From: Daphnia pulex
Lineage: Eukaryota; Arthropoda; Branchiopoda; Diplostraca; Daphniidae
Assembly: GCF_021134715.1 (NCBI RefSeq)
Contig: NC_060023.1
Location: 6,324,001 to 6,388,000, forward strand
Direction of reading: 5' to 3'
Length of the DNA stretch: 64,000 nt
The position numbers were made by a program, and so were the translations under genes. The notes beneath the pieces were generated by a model, which saw only the letters and a program-made list of their open reading frames with translations, was not told the DNA's origin and searched no databases. Positions 43,001 through 53,326 of the stretch are shown here, one piece after another (the first letter of the stretch is position 1; every line of letters starts with the position of its first letter).

Positions 43001-44244
43001 GTTGGCGGTGAAACAAAACTAGTCGTCGGCGGCGTGACAAAATTAGTCCTCGATGAAGGCGAAATAAACGTCGGGTTTGTCACGCTGGTTGTCAGTACGG
43101 TGCTGACGTTGCTGGATACTGGAAGAGTCGGCACGGAAGAATATCTTGTCATCGTTCTACTGCTGGGAGTGAAAACTCTCGTGGCCAAATCTCGCATCTG
43201 CGAGAAGATCCCCGGTTTTGGGGTGGACGGCGCTGTCGATATCGGCGGGACGGGTGTCGCGAATAATCGGGCCGGTGGTAGCAACTTCTGGGTCGATCCA
43301 ATCAACGGGGTCGACAAAGTAGAGGGTCTTCCGGCGGGTGTGGTCATCGTGCGGTGAAATGCAGTCGCTGGAGCTACCGGAACATGCCCAGCCGTGTTGG
43401 TCGTCTGTACGTTTTCTGCCGGTGGTGGTTGACTGAGTGGCGCCGGTTGATTAAAGATGCTCGACAGCAAAGTGCGTCTCCTCATAAATCCGGACGGGGC
43501 GCTCGAAGTTGACATCGCTCGTGTTTCGTTGGCCGCGTCGTCGGCACCGGTGATGTCAGATAACTGCTGCCGCATGATGGCGCTGGTGAGTTGTTGCAGC
43601 TCCATTTCGTCCTTTAACTTCCGCTGTTCACGATCTGCATCTATTTGTCGTTGTCTAACTTGCAGCTCTCTCAAAGATTCGTCTTCTTCCGCTTGACGTT
43701 TCGACTCATCCTCTGCTTGTTGAAGTTTGAGTCGAGCTTCTTGTTCCTTTCGTTCGGCTTCAAGAATTTTCGCCTGCGCGGAAGATGCGCTGCTATGTCT
43801 CGACGATGCTCGGGTTGCGACGGAAGCTGACGATTGAGGTTTTGTAAAATTCAGGTACTTGTCGCAGTCTGCCAGTAGCCTTTGTTGATCGTAAATTACT
43901 GCTTGAATCCATTGTCGTTGGCCCTCTAAGTCGTTGCTCGAAAGGTTTTCCGCGTCGGCGGAGACGTATCGGTCGTGTCGCCTTTCTAATTCTTCGAAGT
44001 CTCGCACGTAAACTGCTCGAAGAGCCCGTATTTCGTCGCGGTCGGAGCCGTTTCTCACTGCTTTCATTAATTTCTTCCCTGACTTCGTGTGAACCGACTT
44101 TCCGCCAGTACGGAGGTTCTTAAGATGATCCGGGTCTTCGGTCGCTTCCAGATCACAATGGGCCTCCTCTTCATCGTCGTCAACTTCTTCATTGTCATCT
44201 TCTTCATTGATAGGCGGAAGGGCTATTGCTTGCGACTGCTCCAT
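40015..44244 (-). CDS. Gag-protease polyprotein of the BEL element with RT deleted
   Basis: One long frame of 1,409 codons. From the N-terminus: an acidic segment and a coiled coil (about residues 155-230, rich in EAERKEQEARLKLQQAE-type heptads); a long Ser/Thr/Pro-rich linker; the DUF1759 Gag core from about residue 660 (KVPNFDGDPSNWPMF); two Cys-rich knuckles at about 885-950 (CFRCLGRDHIGRDC); and an aspartic protease with active-site LLDNGSEIS near 1010. The beginning of the polymerase region (about 1228) passes directly into the integrase N-terminal zinc-binding segment (about 1290-1370, ARHPIILPRKERATEL); the whole catalytic RT and RNase H part is absent. The last residues are out of the family frame. 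Gag and protease look intact. Confidence 0.9.
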   Translation of the reverse strand: MEQSQAIALPPINEEDDNEEVDDDEEEAHCDLEATEDPDHLKNLRTGGKSVHTKSGKKLMKAVRNGSDRDEIRALRAVYVRDFEELERRHDRYVSADAENLSSNDLEGQRQWIQAVIYDQQRLLADCDKYLNFTKPQSSASVATRASSRHSSASSAQAKILEAERKEQEARLKLQQAEDESKRQAEEDESLRELQVRQRQIDADREQRKLKDEMELQQLTSAIMRQQLSDITGADDAANETRAMSTSSAPSGFMRRRTLLSSIFNQPAPLSQPPPAENVQTTNTAGHVPVAPATAFHRTMTTPAGRPSTLSTPLIGSTQKLLPPARLFATPVPPISTAPSTPKPGIFSQMRDLATRVFTPSSRTMTRYSSVPTLPVSSNVSTVLTTSVTNPTFISPSSRTNFVTPPTTSFVSPPTTSFVTPPTTTNQPISATATQPSRNVSTAPSQPPIQPPASYPPSTSFSVPWPSWRNAGRATIGVNVPPPQPPTSTVVSSRITHTNPPGHRPSSGFVPPSTAVSLSMPSSVGTTFFHTGHGSSSGFVPPSTAVTFSMPSSVGGTTYFSTGMNYGTNIGVSAPESSYGPASTNTCPPITLTTNSHRPSSIPFPSNVYAPPFVPNSSVPPEPAPNPYGHDGAPGIYTPDDWIHTLGTPFATKPRSSVKPPRMKVPNFDGDPSNWPMFIQMFKIFVHDAVSSDAERIAHLHDALTPEIRKNIGGALLNPGLYHHALHELHKRYGNPQLVSQSCTSSLLKLQPFKDNDFNALRAFSANLHSVVATLRLGGYGMELHSHATLAQLVAKLPPALKSRWGEKSWAKQPQLSTVEDLDKWLDDVAMAEHSIRAGAMESSRSSGDPPKKSNRDGRRGQSHNVFNTTTENRPAQQSTNQLRCPCCDSTDQHHLEDCQEFKSLPVEERAIIAKEKGICFRCLGRDHIGRDCSQTQRCTQPDCDAVHHPLLHGAPRMFTREKTPPAATFSGSTSTESRAYAGKRTMLPMVPIILRANEKEIKLYALLDNGSEISIVKKEISDRLGLNGRIERAVTNTVDGRGKPVDTLIVNFDIISLDRRYIFNIVDAQVKETFRLSKRSIDLAALTERWPHLAHVPIHSALEEEIAILIGHDHPAAIDIFETRKDPFHQRAPRAYLTAFGWCIGGPTGTGGETEANSFHVSSLEDGCDLQLKQFIDADTLNTKPDIVQSIGEDEKRAWNILTTTNQRDGVRHQSGPSWKTNEPILPKNTFADQRCPCLFNPEPKCLENEDPTDIYKCVIDTYGEYKRARKLKRKEFRPGIGNRCLDGIDSARICIVMHTQRNVYRQEAEDLRAGSPIEKLSDFKLSLYLNPNGILRAGRRINKVLLPLNARHPIILPRKERATELKRRSVTFTCLAAVLGGRNRLLKWSRTSPSVSQTLPLRVRPHP

Positions 44245-44369
44245 GTCAAGGCCTATTCACTCTCAAAGATGAAACGTGCGTGCTGTGGTCGATCGGGTAG
44301 ATGAGATGATGTAAGATGGTGATGAAGGTGAGCAATGGCGGGCGAAATGACGTGACGAATAATAAAGAA

Positions 44370-44935
44370 AGACGCAACCAATAAGGCGGACTTGAAACCA
44401 AAGACGCAACCAATAAGGCGGACTTTGTAAAGGGAACGATAGGCACAACAAATAAGGCGGACTTGATAAAAGACGCAGCCTAAATATGGCGGACTTGACG
44501 GAAGAAAGACGCAGCCAATAAACGTACCAAACGAGGCGCAACCAATAAATCTGGCGGACTCGACAAAGCCAAGATGTGGCCGAATAAACGTACAAAAACG
44601 GGAGACGCAACCAATAAATGTGGCGGACTCGACAAAGCAAAGACGTGGCCGAATATATTGTGTGAGAGACGCAACCAATTAGGCGGACTTGGCAAAGACG
44701 CAACCAACGTGGCGGACTTGCCGGAAGCAAGACGCAGCCAAAAAATGGCGGACTTAAAAGACGCAAGACTCAACCTATAAAAATGGCGGGCTCCACAAAC
44801 AAAGCGAGAGACGCAACCAATAAGGCGGACTCAACAAACAATAGACATGGCCAAAGGAATATATTTTAAAACGAAGCGCGATCAAAAAGGCGGGGAGTGG
44901 CTAACAAAGGACGCAACCAATATGGCGGACAAGGA
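44370..44935 (-). repeat. Degenerate tandem array in the leader of the BEL element
   Basis: More than ten variants of a unit, written on the plus strand as GACGCAACCAAT(A) with a following GGCGGACT, spaced 25-60 bases apart. Spacers vary. It lies between the small leader frame and gag. Confidence 0.85.
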
Positions 44936-44937
44936 AT

Positions 44938-45387
44938 TTATTCTTGACGTCCTTCGTGCTGGGCGGTAGAAACTTGTTGATCGGTTGACTTCCTTTTGGC
45001 GAGGATCTGCTGCATAATTTCTTCGGCCTCTTTGATGAGCGCTTCACGGTTGTGAATGATCGGTACGGTCGGGTCTGGATTTCGGCCGGCTCGAATGGTC
45101 TTGGCGATTTCTTCGGCTTCCTTGATCGCCTTGTCGATGATGGCCTGTCGATCGCTTACGGGTTGAACAATGATGCGACGATCGACGACTGGTCTGCGGA
45201 TGATCGCGCTCCTGCGAGCGGGCGCCAAAAATGGCGTGCGTGTGTCGGGGAGAGCGGCAGGGTTGTGATAACGCGATCGTCGGGCAACTCTTCTCTTCTC
45301 TCTCAACACTGCCTTCTGTTCTTCGTCCTTCTTCTTACCACGAGGCAGTTTAAGGCTAGGGGGGAGATCAGCTCTCCTCTGGCTCAA
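44938..45387 (-). CDS. Small leader ORF of the BEL element
   Basis: 149 codons on the same strand as gag, upstream of it and separated by the tandem array. The N-terminal third is strongly basic (REKRRVARRSRY); the rest is helical with an internal duplication (AIIDKAIKEAEEIAKTI and ALIKEAEEIMQQIL). No match to Gag, protease or envelope is apparent. It may be an accessory RNA- or protein-binding product, or a chance frame; the intact length and internal repeat favour the former. Confidence 0.5.
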   Translation of the reverse strand: MSQRRADLPPSLKLPRGKKKDEEQKAVLREKRRVARRSRYHNPAALPDTRTPFLAPARRSAIIRRPVVDRRIIVQPVSDRQAIIDKAIKEAEEIAKTIRAGRNPDPTVPIIHNREALIKEAEEIMQQILAKRKSTDQQVSTAQHEGRQE

Positions 45388-45763
45388 ATTGACGATTAAG
45401 GATGACGGGGTGGTAAGATGGCGATGATACGGGCGGATGTGTTGGGATACGATGAGACAAGATTATGAACGATGAGACACGAGGGTCGACGGAGGGTTTC
45501 ACGAGTGTGATCAAACGGCGAAACCAACGAATCTGCCACGCGGGTCTTTCTCGAAAACGTGATGGTGATTTTCGGTATGACGGGGTGATGGTGCTGCACG
45601 CGGACCTGTAGACGAATGTACCGGGCGGGATACAGGAAGCGCCAATCAGCCGAACGTCGGTATGCAGGAAGCGGGTCGCAGAGAGTGGTTGAGCTCAATC
45701 GAATCTCTGGGAATTTCCTGACGGAACACGTGTGTGTGAGGGCCGATGGGCCGAGGAACGTCA

Positions 45764-45782
45764 ATTCCCGGTCGATGCACCA
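45764..45782 (-). promoter_or_regulatory. Primer-binding site of the BEL element
   Basis: TGGTGCATCGACCGGGAAT starts two bases inside the 5' LTR. It is complementary, with one mismatch, to the 3' end of animal tRNA-Gly(GCC), a primer used by BEL-type elements. Confidence 0.8.
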
Positions 45783-45784
45783 AA

Positions 45785-46153
45785 TGTTTGCTTCTCACAC
45801 ACCGGAATGAAACTTTCAGAGTCGTATTTTAACTTAAGTCGAATGTATTTCGGCTCGGGGAAAACGGGAACACAATTCGGGTTTAGGCGACGGGACGATA
45901 GTTGCCTGCTATACGTCCGCACGGTAAACACAAGAAAAACAAGAAATTCGGAAAACGACTCTGAAACGTAAAGTGTAGAGCGTCGGCACACGTGCGCTCT
46001 ACACCAGCAAAAACGAGAATGTATCTACGTTTCGGTCTAGCTCCTCCCTTCTTCTCCAATTCCCTTACTCCGATCCAGACGTTGTCGGATCGATTGCCAA
46101 TAATTCCAGTGGGTCCGAAAATTGACAGCTTGGAAATCTTGGACTTTCCAACA
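45785..46153 (-). repeat. 5' LTR of the BEL element
   Basis: 369 bases, the same as 39610-39978 as far as I can compare; GTTGG follows at 46154. Confidence 0.95.
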
Positions 46154-46158
46154 GTTGG

Positions 46159-47655
46159 GACTTTTGAATATTACTCGACTTTTATGGGCGGTATAGAAAA
46201 CGAGCCAACAAACAGAGAAATAGTTGGGAATTATATAAATACAGAAAGAAAATAAGATTTTCTGTTTTTTTTTGTCGAGTTGACGGGTGCTAGTATCTTC
46301 ATTGCGGGGCGGGTGACGACAATTATGTCGCCGTGATTTCGCCTGTATTTAATGTAGTCGCATCAGTATGTTAATGACCGAACAGAGAAGATATTTGGGC
46401 TGGTTGTCCTGCTCGAAAGCGGCCAGCAGGTTGGGCGTCAGGACTTTGCGGGTGTGGTTGACCAGCCGGAGCAGGGCTTTGCCCGGAGATAGGGATAGTT
46501 GCGTTGGACATCGACGAGGCTGACGGACAAGTGGAGGACGAAGCACTGACGCTTCTGCAAGTAGAAAAAAATATAGAAAACAGTATATGCGAATATATCC
46601 AATTTGCTGGAGGGTGTATATGTTGCTCTCATAATTCTATTATATTCACACACCTTACCAGGCGTGGTCTCTGGTAAACACCCAGACACGCACAGTGCCT
46701 CTTCTTTTTCGGTGTCGATATAATATCGTACGCCCTCTTTATAAAGTACTCGTACATGTTCGCTCTATCTTTTGTTATATTTTCGGTTCTTCCCTATCCG
46801 AATACACATTAAACGCAGATGAGCACCGAACACTACAAAAAGTGACTTGAAAGCATTTTGAGTAGCAATCATCAGAATTAATGAAGAGTAATTTAATTTA
46901 TAATTTTTTTTATTAATTGCTAGGTTTAAAATATCTTTTAATTTAATTTTAGATAAACATCAAATTAAGGGGAAAATTGAGCATGTTGCACAATGTACCA
47001 ATTCTGATTTTCATGTTGCGTCATTCGTTGAACGTCAAGCAAAAAAGGAATTCTTCACCCAACCCTAAGGTCTTATTTGTTAAAATAAGGCTTGCGGGTT
47101 GGAGACGAATAGACTTATTCTTGGACTTGAAAAAAATGTAGAAAGTGTTACAAAACTGGATAAACACCAAATTATTTGAGTGGAAATGTAGCATTTTTCT
47201 GCCCAGTCCGTAGCCTTACATTAAATCCAGTTTTGTTAGTCGGACTAATTTCAAGGCAATCAAGAGGATTACCTATTTCCAACGACTTATTCGTTCGCCT
47301 TGGGAGATGGTCTTCAATAACAGAACGTAATTATTTTTTAAATTTATCATCATGCTCGATAGTTTCTTAAACATATTTTCACTTTTTTCTAGTAATTCTT
47401 AGGACTATACACAACTATATTGGTTTTAACACGATATATGATTTTTCATTTCGATGACATTTTCTTTGGATGGATTTTTCTCCAAGTCTGATATCCCATT
47501 TGGTACTTCTGAATCAGCAGAAAAACTGAATCTGGATTGTAATATCACTGTGGAATCACAACACAAGAAAGTTGAAAATGACACAACCGATTACGAGGTA
47601 GGTGAAGACAAATCCTCTTGGATATAGGTGCCCAGCCAGTACCAGTTCTGTTAGT
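46159..47655. other. No confident gene
   Basis: Around 46380-46550 the minus strand is open in patches (KVLTPNLLAAFEQDNQPKYL) as if a broken exon of a cellular gene, but frames change and I cannot name it. Around 47465-47600 an exon-like stretch (LDGFFSKSDIPFGTSE) ends in GAG followed by GTAGGTG. The rest is AT-rich. Confidence 0.35.
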
Positions 47656-47710
47656 CAATGAGGGTAGTTTGTCCAACCATGTGAATTGACAGCGTAATGA
47701 AAAGCAACAT
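47656..47710. repeat. Dispersed 50-bp repeat, copy B
   Basis: CAATGAGGGTAGTTTGTCCA then ACCATGTGAATTGACAGCG and TAATGAAAAGCAAC; matches 39038-39092 with four differences. Confidence 0.7.
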
Positions 47711-48668
47711 TCTTATAATTTCTCTTCAGATCTATTGTGATATCATTCCTTGAGACCTCAAGGCAGAGAGTGGAATATTGGCGTTGAGAGAAATGTTTGC
47801 CAACCACATGAACTGATTTAAATTATCAGTTAATTCCTGGTTGCTTTGGAGTTTCAGGGGTAGTCTTGAAGTATAACTCAGCGTTCAAGATTTGTGGTCT
47901 CAAATAGTGTGAGCCATTCGAAGCTAGCGCTGGAATAAAAATGTTGAGGAAAAACGCGATGCCCTGCAAAAAATGCTGCAAAGAACTATTGGGATTGAAA
48001 CAATAACTGAAAAGTATCGTTGGATTAACAAAATACTGATTCTTTACCTAATACAGTAAAAAAAAAAACTCCCATAGTGCCGTAATTGGAGTTTGCATGG
48101 CTCCACTAGCTCATGAGTTAGTGGAAGTTAGTAAGTTACTTCTTTTAGAGATTGATTGCAAAGATTGCATAGCTAATTCTAGTTCATGATTTAATTTTAA
48201 TTGTTGGATTGGAAAATGTGAATGAATTTATGATGAATAGTTGCAAGTAACGTAAACGTTACAAAATGTCAGGTTCAACAGGAGATAAATCGACGAAGCT
48301 AACAGACAATGAAAAAGCAGACATTGAAAAAAAAAATAATTGATCGTGAAATTAGAAAGAAAGTAAAAAAAAAATAAAGTTGTCTGTCAAAGGACGAGAT
48401 AGTAATGAAGTTATCATAGGCAATAAAATATAGCATAGCTTATTCTAGTTTATGACTTACTCTTTATTGTTATACAGGAACAAAAATTCAGAAACTTCAA
48501 AGTGAACAAGAAATTCCCTGTCTGTATGTGTGTTTGTGCGTGCGTGTGTGTGTAAATTGTTGAACATATTGGTCCGTATGTGTGGTAGTTGGGAATGTCT
48601 CTCCTCAATTCATCGTAATCATCATTTTTTGTCGAATTGTTGCGCCTGCCCTACTCGCGCTCGCGTAG
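47711..48668. other. No gene seen
   Basis: AT-rich; a GT/GC microsatellite at about 48519-48550. Confidence 0.45.
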
Positions 48669-48892
48669 GATCTGGAGGAGGAGATCGAGAGGTTGAAGAA
48701 GGAGCTGCTAACTTCCCAAGAGAGGAATGGAGTCTACATGACCCAGGGAAAAAATGAGCAAATCATTAGGGAGGTTGAATCGCAGCGCAAGGATCTTGCA
48801 GAGAACGAAGAACAGCTCAGGGAGATGGAGGAATCCAGCCAGCAGCTCCGGGGACTCTTCGAAGAGCAGCAGACCGTCCTACGATTATATGG
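48669..48892 (+). pseudogene. Stray kinesin-5 stalk exon
   Basis: After an acceptor GCGTAG the plus strand encodes DLEEEIERLKKELLTSQERN, GVYMTQGKNEQIIREVE, LAENEEQLREMEESSQQL and RGLFEEQQTVLR. This matches the start of the coiled-coil stalk of kinesin-5 (KIF11/Eg5/Klp61F), which follows the motor domain and neck linker (EEIERLK...NGVY). No motor or other stalk exon is near, and the frame runs into non-coding sequence. The intron end just before it (CATCGTAATCATCATTTT...CGCTCGCG) is duplicated at 49045-49115. Confidence 0.7.
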
Positions 48893-50284
48893 CAATCTAA
48901 CTATTCTTCTTTCCACCTCAAGTTTTTATTTCAAACGCAAAAACCAAATTAATTTTTTATTGTTGGGGGACTTTGCAGGCCACTGAGGAGTAGTATAAGG
49001 AAGTGGGCACCCCAAAACCGTGAATTACGCAAAGTCGTTAACTTCTCGTCTCAATACATCGTAATCATCATTTTGTTGTCAAATTGTTGCACCTGACCCG
49101 CTCGCGCTCGCATAGGAACACGCGGCGCTGTTGATTGATGCTGACTTCCGGCGCTGCCAGTGAGTGTCGAAGTCAAATTGCCCGTTGTCGTCGTTGTCGC
49201 ATTGGCAGAATAAATTCCCATTGTGGAAAACATTGCCGTGTTGGATAATCCTCACTAATAACTATTTTCATTATTCTTTAAGGTCATTATTGAATTATTC
49301 AAACCATTCTGTCTTGGGACAGAAATTGTTTGACGAGATTTGGGGTTTTGAATTGCTACAACCATTTAGCAAGAGGTACATCATTTTTTGCAAATGCTGC
49401 AACCATTAAGAATAGCTTGAATAATATTTAAAAAAAGGTTCCCCTTCAAGTGTACTACTTTGACGTTTACTTTTGAGGTTTTGGAAACAAAACAAAGGCA
49501 TTTTCTTTGCTATATCCTAAGGTAACATAGCTTCTAGACGACGGACCTGAAAATGGAATATTAGGCCTTTAAAGCCTAAAGCTTAAATTCACATATTAAG
49601 AGTGTTCCATGTGGAGCTAGCATCCCCGTTGCAGCTGGCACAGCTGAAGCTGTAAAAGTTTTGCCTGATATTGCTAAGCTTTCTAATAGTGAATCCCGAT
49701 TACCAACCAATTTATTCTCTGTTAACTGTCGGCGAGACCATAGGTTAAGGGGGTTTGGAGAGCCTAGATTCCCAGAGGCCAAATTGGACAAGTTGCCAGT
49801 TCAATTCAAGCGAAAAATAATTAGACACGAACTGGTAATAGGATCGGTGCGAAAATAAGGGATTTTGTTTAAATAATTATTGGTATACTCAGTTGTTCAC
49901 GCTGATTGGCGAGGTATTTAATATTTAAAAAAAAATGCACCCGAGTGTGTAAAATTCAAATTTAAAGTTTGAATAAGCCACTCCCATTTCAAAACGCACC
50001 TTCCGCCATTTTCAGACGACACAAAAGCAAAATCAGAAACTTTGGAAGGCCATTTTATCCCTCCGGTCCTACTGGGAAAACACAGACTTTGACCGAGAAC
50101 TGACTCTGCTTCGATCCTGAATTCTCCGAAAAAAAGAACCTAGCGGGGAAAAAGGGATCTATATCAGATCTGGCATCTAGGTCTCTGATGAGCATCTGGC
50201 TGACCAAATCCTCTTAACCTATGGTAAATTTGCCTTCGGCTACTTGACCAGGTGGAAGGGGGGGGGAGGACCGGAATAATTGCC
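48893..50284. other. No confident gene; one open patch at 49588-49858
   Basis: The open patch encodes PCGASIPVAAGTAEAVKVLP and RDHRLRGFGEPRFPEAKLDK to a stop at 49858. It has no start or known domain and may be a transposon fragment. Confidence 0.35.
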
Positions 50285-52769
50285 TACTGGCTCGCGATAA
50301 ACAAAAGTGTTTTTTTTCGAGTCACGCGGCATTCATCCAGTAGGCCATATTCACTATACGATATTCTGTGTGGTATATTTATTGTTAATTTTTAAGAAAA
50401 AGGCATTTTTTTACAAAGACTATATCCTGCCACGAGCAAAGAGAGAACCCTTCGCACCACTTTGTTTCCTCTCAGTTTCTTACATAGTCTCTTCTTTTCA
50501 TTCTTCCCTTGGGGCAGGAAATGGCGATATTTTGTAGTAAATTTTTGTGAAATCCCGTTTCGTTTAGAGGGCCAGAAACAACAAATAATTGAACGCTGTA
50601 GAATAGAAGGTTCATCTCCGCCCTCAGTCTTCTTCTTGGTCGTCTCTTGTTCTTGGTCGCCTCTTGTTCTTGGTCGCCGCAGTCGACATCAGTGGTTAGT
50701 AATCAGTGACGGCAAATGCAAGTAGAACCTCCATGACTTTCAATTTCGCCTTAACAAAAGATCTTGAGAATGAAACAGTCACCAACAGCAGATAACAGCC
50801 AACAATGCTCAGCATTTCACAACTTGTTCCTCATTTGGTAGCTCGCCAGAGTCGCCCGATTGCCAACCACCAACCATTCCATCTCCATCACCCAAACTAA
50901 AAAGGAACACACAAACAAACACACACACACACACACACCAATTATACCCGTTGAAGTGAACGCAAAAATTGGCAAACACATAAACAAATAGAGAAAAGAC
51001 GAAGTTAAAGAAAGTTATCGTTCTTACCAATTAACGACATCACAAACATTGCTTGAAGAACTGGTAGAGACGTCATTGTGAAACGTGAACCTTGGACTTT
51101 TCTCGACAGAAATGAATGAAACAACAGTGCTTCAGTCTAACCCGCTTGTAAACGGGGCGTTCCACAATAGAATTCGGAACACCCACGGATTATAAATAAC
51201 CACGACCAACAGTAACCGCATCACCTCCCTCGACTGGCATCAGAAAAATCGCATTGGCAGTATAGTGATGTGCTTCGTTAGATTACGCAACTTGTTTATT
51301 AGATTACAGTACTTTTTCTGCTGTACATGGCGTTCCAAGTTGACATGTTGTCGCCAAGCATTGTTTATGGGGTGGGGGGTTTCATAATCCGCGTTTCGCT
51401 ATTGTAATGAATGTGAAAAGAGTCCCCCCTCTGTTTTTGCCATTTCTCATCCAGTAGATGTAGCCGTGTTCCACGTGGTGGATTCGATTACGAATGAAAC
51501 TAATTAATTGAAGGCAAAACTCTGACGGTTCCTTGAGATCTCCACAGCAGATATATCATAGCTTCTTGCCGTAATACGGCAATTACTATTAGTCTCTTTG
51601 CATTCGTTTTGTCCCCCAATTTTTACTTTGACGATGATGAGGAACTTTGATTTCGCTGCTTGTTAAACGTTTTCCAATAACAACTGGCGCAACCGACAAC
51701 GTTTGAATAGGGGAAATGATTGTCATTTTTATTTTGACGTCATTTGAAAAATTTTAATTGCTGTAAGGGTGTGATAAGAAAAAACCAAAACAAACAAACC
51801 GGGAAGTTAGAATGCCAACGAGAGTAAAGAGTTAGACAAATCTCCTTCGGCGAGGGGTTTACAGCAGCCGGGCGAGATGGATTAAGGGCAAAAGGACAAC
51901 TCTTTTTTTATTTTCACGTACGCGACTTCAGGTTGAGCTGCCGTCGGCGCAACGAAAAAATAATAATAATAATAAAACAAATTTGTTGAAAAGTTAGTTT
52001 GCCTTTCTGAAAGTCAATTTGGTGCCGTGTGCATCAGCGCACGCCCATCAATTACACACATGCACTACCTAAGTCATCTACATCGAACGATAATCCTTAA
52101 AAATGTCTTCGGGCGACGCTTTCGCTAATTCTGATATAGTTCTTTGTCACGCACACACCCAACAACTCTTGTCAACTCTTGTCACGCTGTAGCGAAAGAC
52201 TACACAAACCTTAGACTTTCAATTTTTTTTTTCTAGTGTTGTTGCTGTTGATGTGATGTAAATGAATTCAAAATTATGATGTGCTCATAAATTTCCGTAT
52301 GTGTTGCAGTGCTGCTCTCTCCACCCCCCTTCGTCTTCCGGCACACACCATCATCATCACATCACCATGCGGCCTATTTTCTCATTGCACTCAACTTGCC
52401 TGGAACAGATGGCTGTTGACGTTTAATACGCGGGATTCCAACCCCGCTGTAGCACCGTTTGGTGCAAATATTTCGCGCAAATGGTTCCAAGCGAACATTG
52501 AACCCCATTGGCTCTTTCACCGTTCGGGTGAGTTATTTTCATTTATCACGGTACATCCAATCCCTCTAGTAGCATTAAAAAAGGAACGGTGTTTTTTTTT
52601 TATTTCTCGACTGTCATCCCGTGTTCATCGTTCGCGTCACGTCTTGTTCATCGTCTGTTCATCTGAGTCCCTCCCTCCAAATCTAATCTTCCCCACGGCC
52701 GTAACGTAAACCACTCAAAAACCCTGTAGTCTAAACGTACATTTAAGAACACAGCATTGAAGTTTCACT
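50285..52769 (-). repeat. Right arm of the 2.5-kb inverted repeat
   Basis: Reverse complement matches 2489-5073. The inner end reads GCCTACTGG and closes, some 65 bases later, with CCAGTAGGC, so this arm keeps a terminal palindrome that is partly lost in the left arm. An AC microsatellite replaces the GT tract, and the TTA/TAA tract is present at about 51961-51975. Confidence 0.8.
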
Positions 52770-53302
52770 AGAACAAATCCATCTCATGATTGATGAGACT
52801 CGTGGCTTCTTCATAGCTCGGCGGTGATTCCACATCTGGTTCACTCGTTTCCAGAGCAGCAGTTGCGTGTTGCTGGTGATGATTGACGACGAATTGGGGG
52901 GGGGGGTGGGATTATTAGACGAGTCGACGCAAATGACGTAGAGCCCTTCGGTAAAACGCTGGCCTATCCCACCCAACTGTTGCACATCTCCACTGTTGAG
53001 TCTTGGAGCCACGACTATGCCCATTGGCCTGGAAATAGTCGAGCGGCATCCAAGATCCCAGCATTGGGTGATTACAGTGGGTGCTCAAACATTTACTCAG
53101 GAAGCAGAGACTTTTCAAAATGACAATAACCACTGCCACAGCTATTCCTAAGGCTATATTAGACCAGCAAACAGGAGCTCCATTCTTGACTCGGATGAAT
53201 GACCTTCATTCAAATTTCAAATTAAATGGCAACATGGATTTCAGTGATGGCAGACAATCAAGTGTAAATCTGCTGTTTACGACATTTACGTCTATGTAAC
53301 AG
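52770..53302. other. No confident gene
   Basis: A run of G at 52897-52907. Short open frames on both strands have no recognisable domain. Confidence 0.4.
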
Positions 53303-53320
53303 CCCAGGTAAAAAAGTACT
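53303..53320 (+). repeat. Left terminal inverted repeat
   Basis: CCCAGGTAAAAAAGTACT; mate at 59375-59392. Confidence 0.8.
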
Positions 53321-53326
53321 GCCTTG

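Larger units (their letters stand above)
39610..46153 (-). mobile_element. BEL/Pao LTR retrotransposon, internally deleted
   Basis: A complete insertion of 6,544 bp in minus orientation: LTRs at both ends, GTTGG target duplication, primer-binding site, and a gag-protease frame. Reverse transcriptase, RNase H and most of the integrase are missing, so it cannot move by itself. The two LTRs appear base-for-base identical, which means the insertion is very recent and must have been supplied in trans. Confidence 0.95.

Noticed and set aside
43000-43340. Plus-strand Val-rich frame with TKLVVGG repeats inside the BEL element
   Set aside because: It is the reverse reading of the Ser/Thr/Pro linker repeats in the gag frame.
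44370-44935. CRISPR-like array
   Set aside because: Units are degenerate, spacers differ widely in length, and the array lies inside the leader of an LTR retrotransposon in an animal genome.
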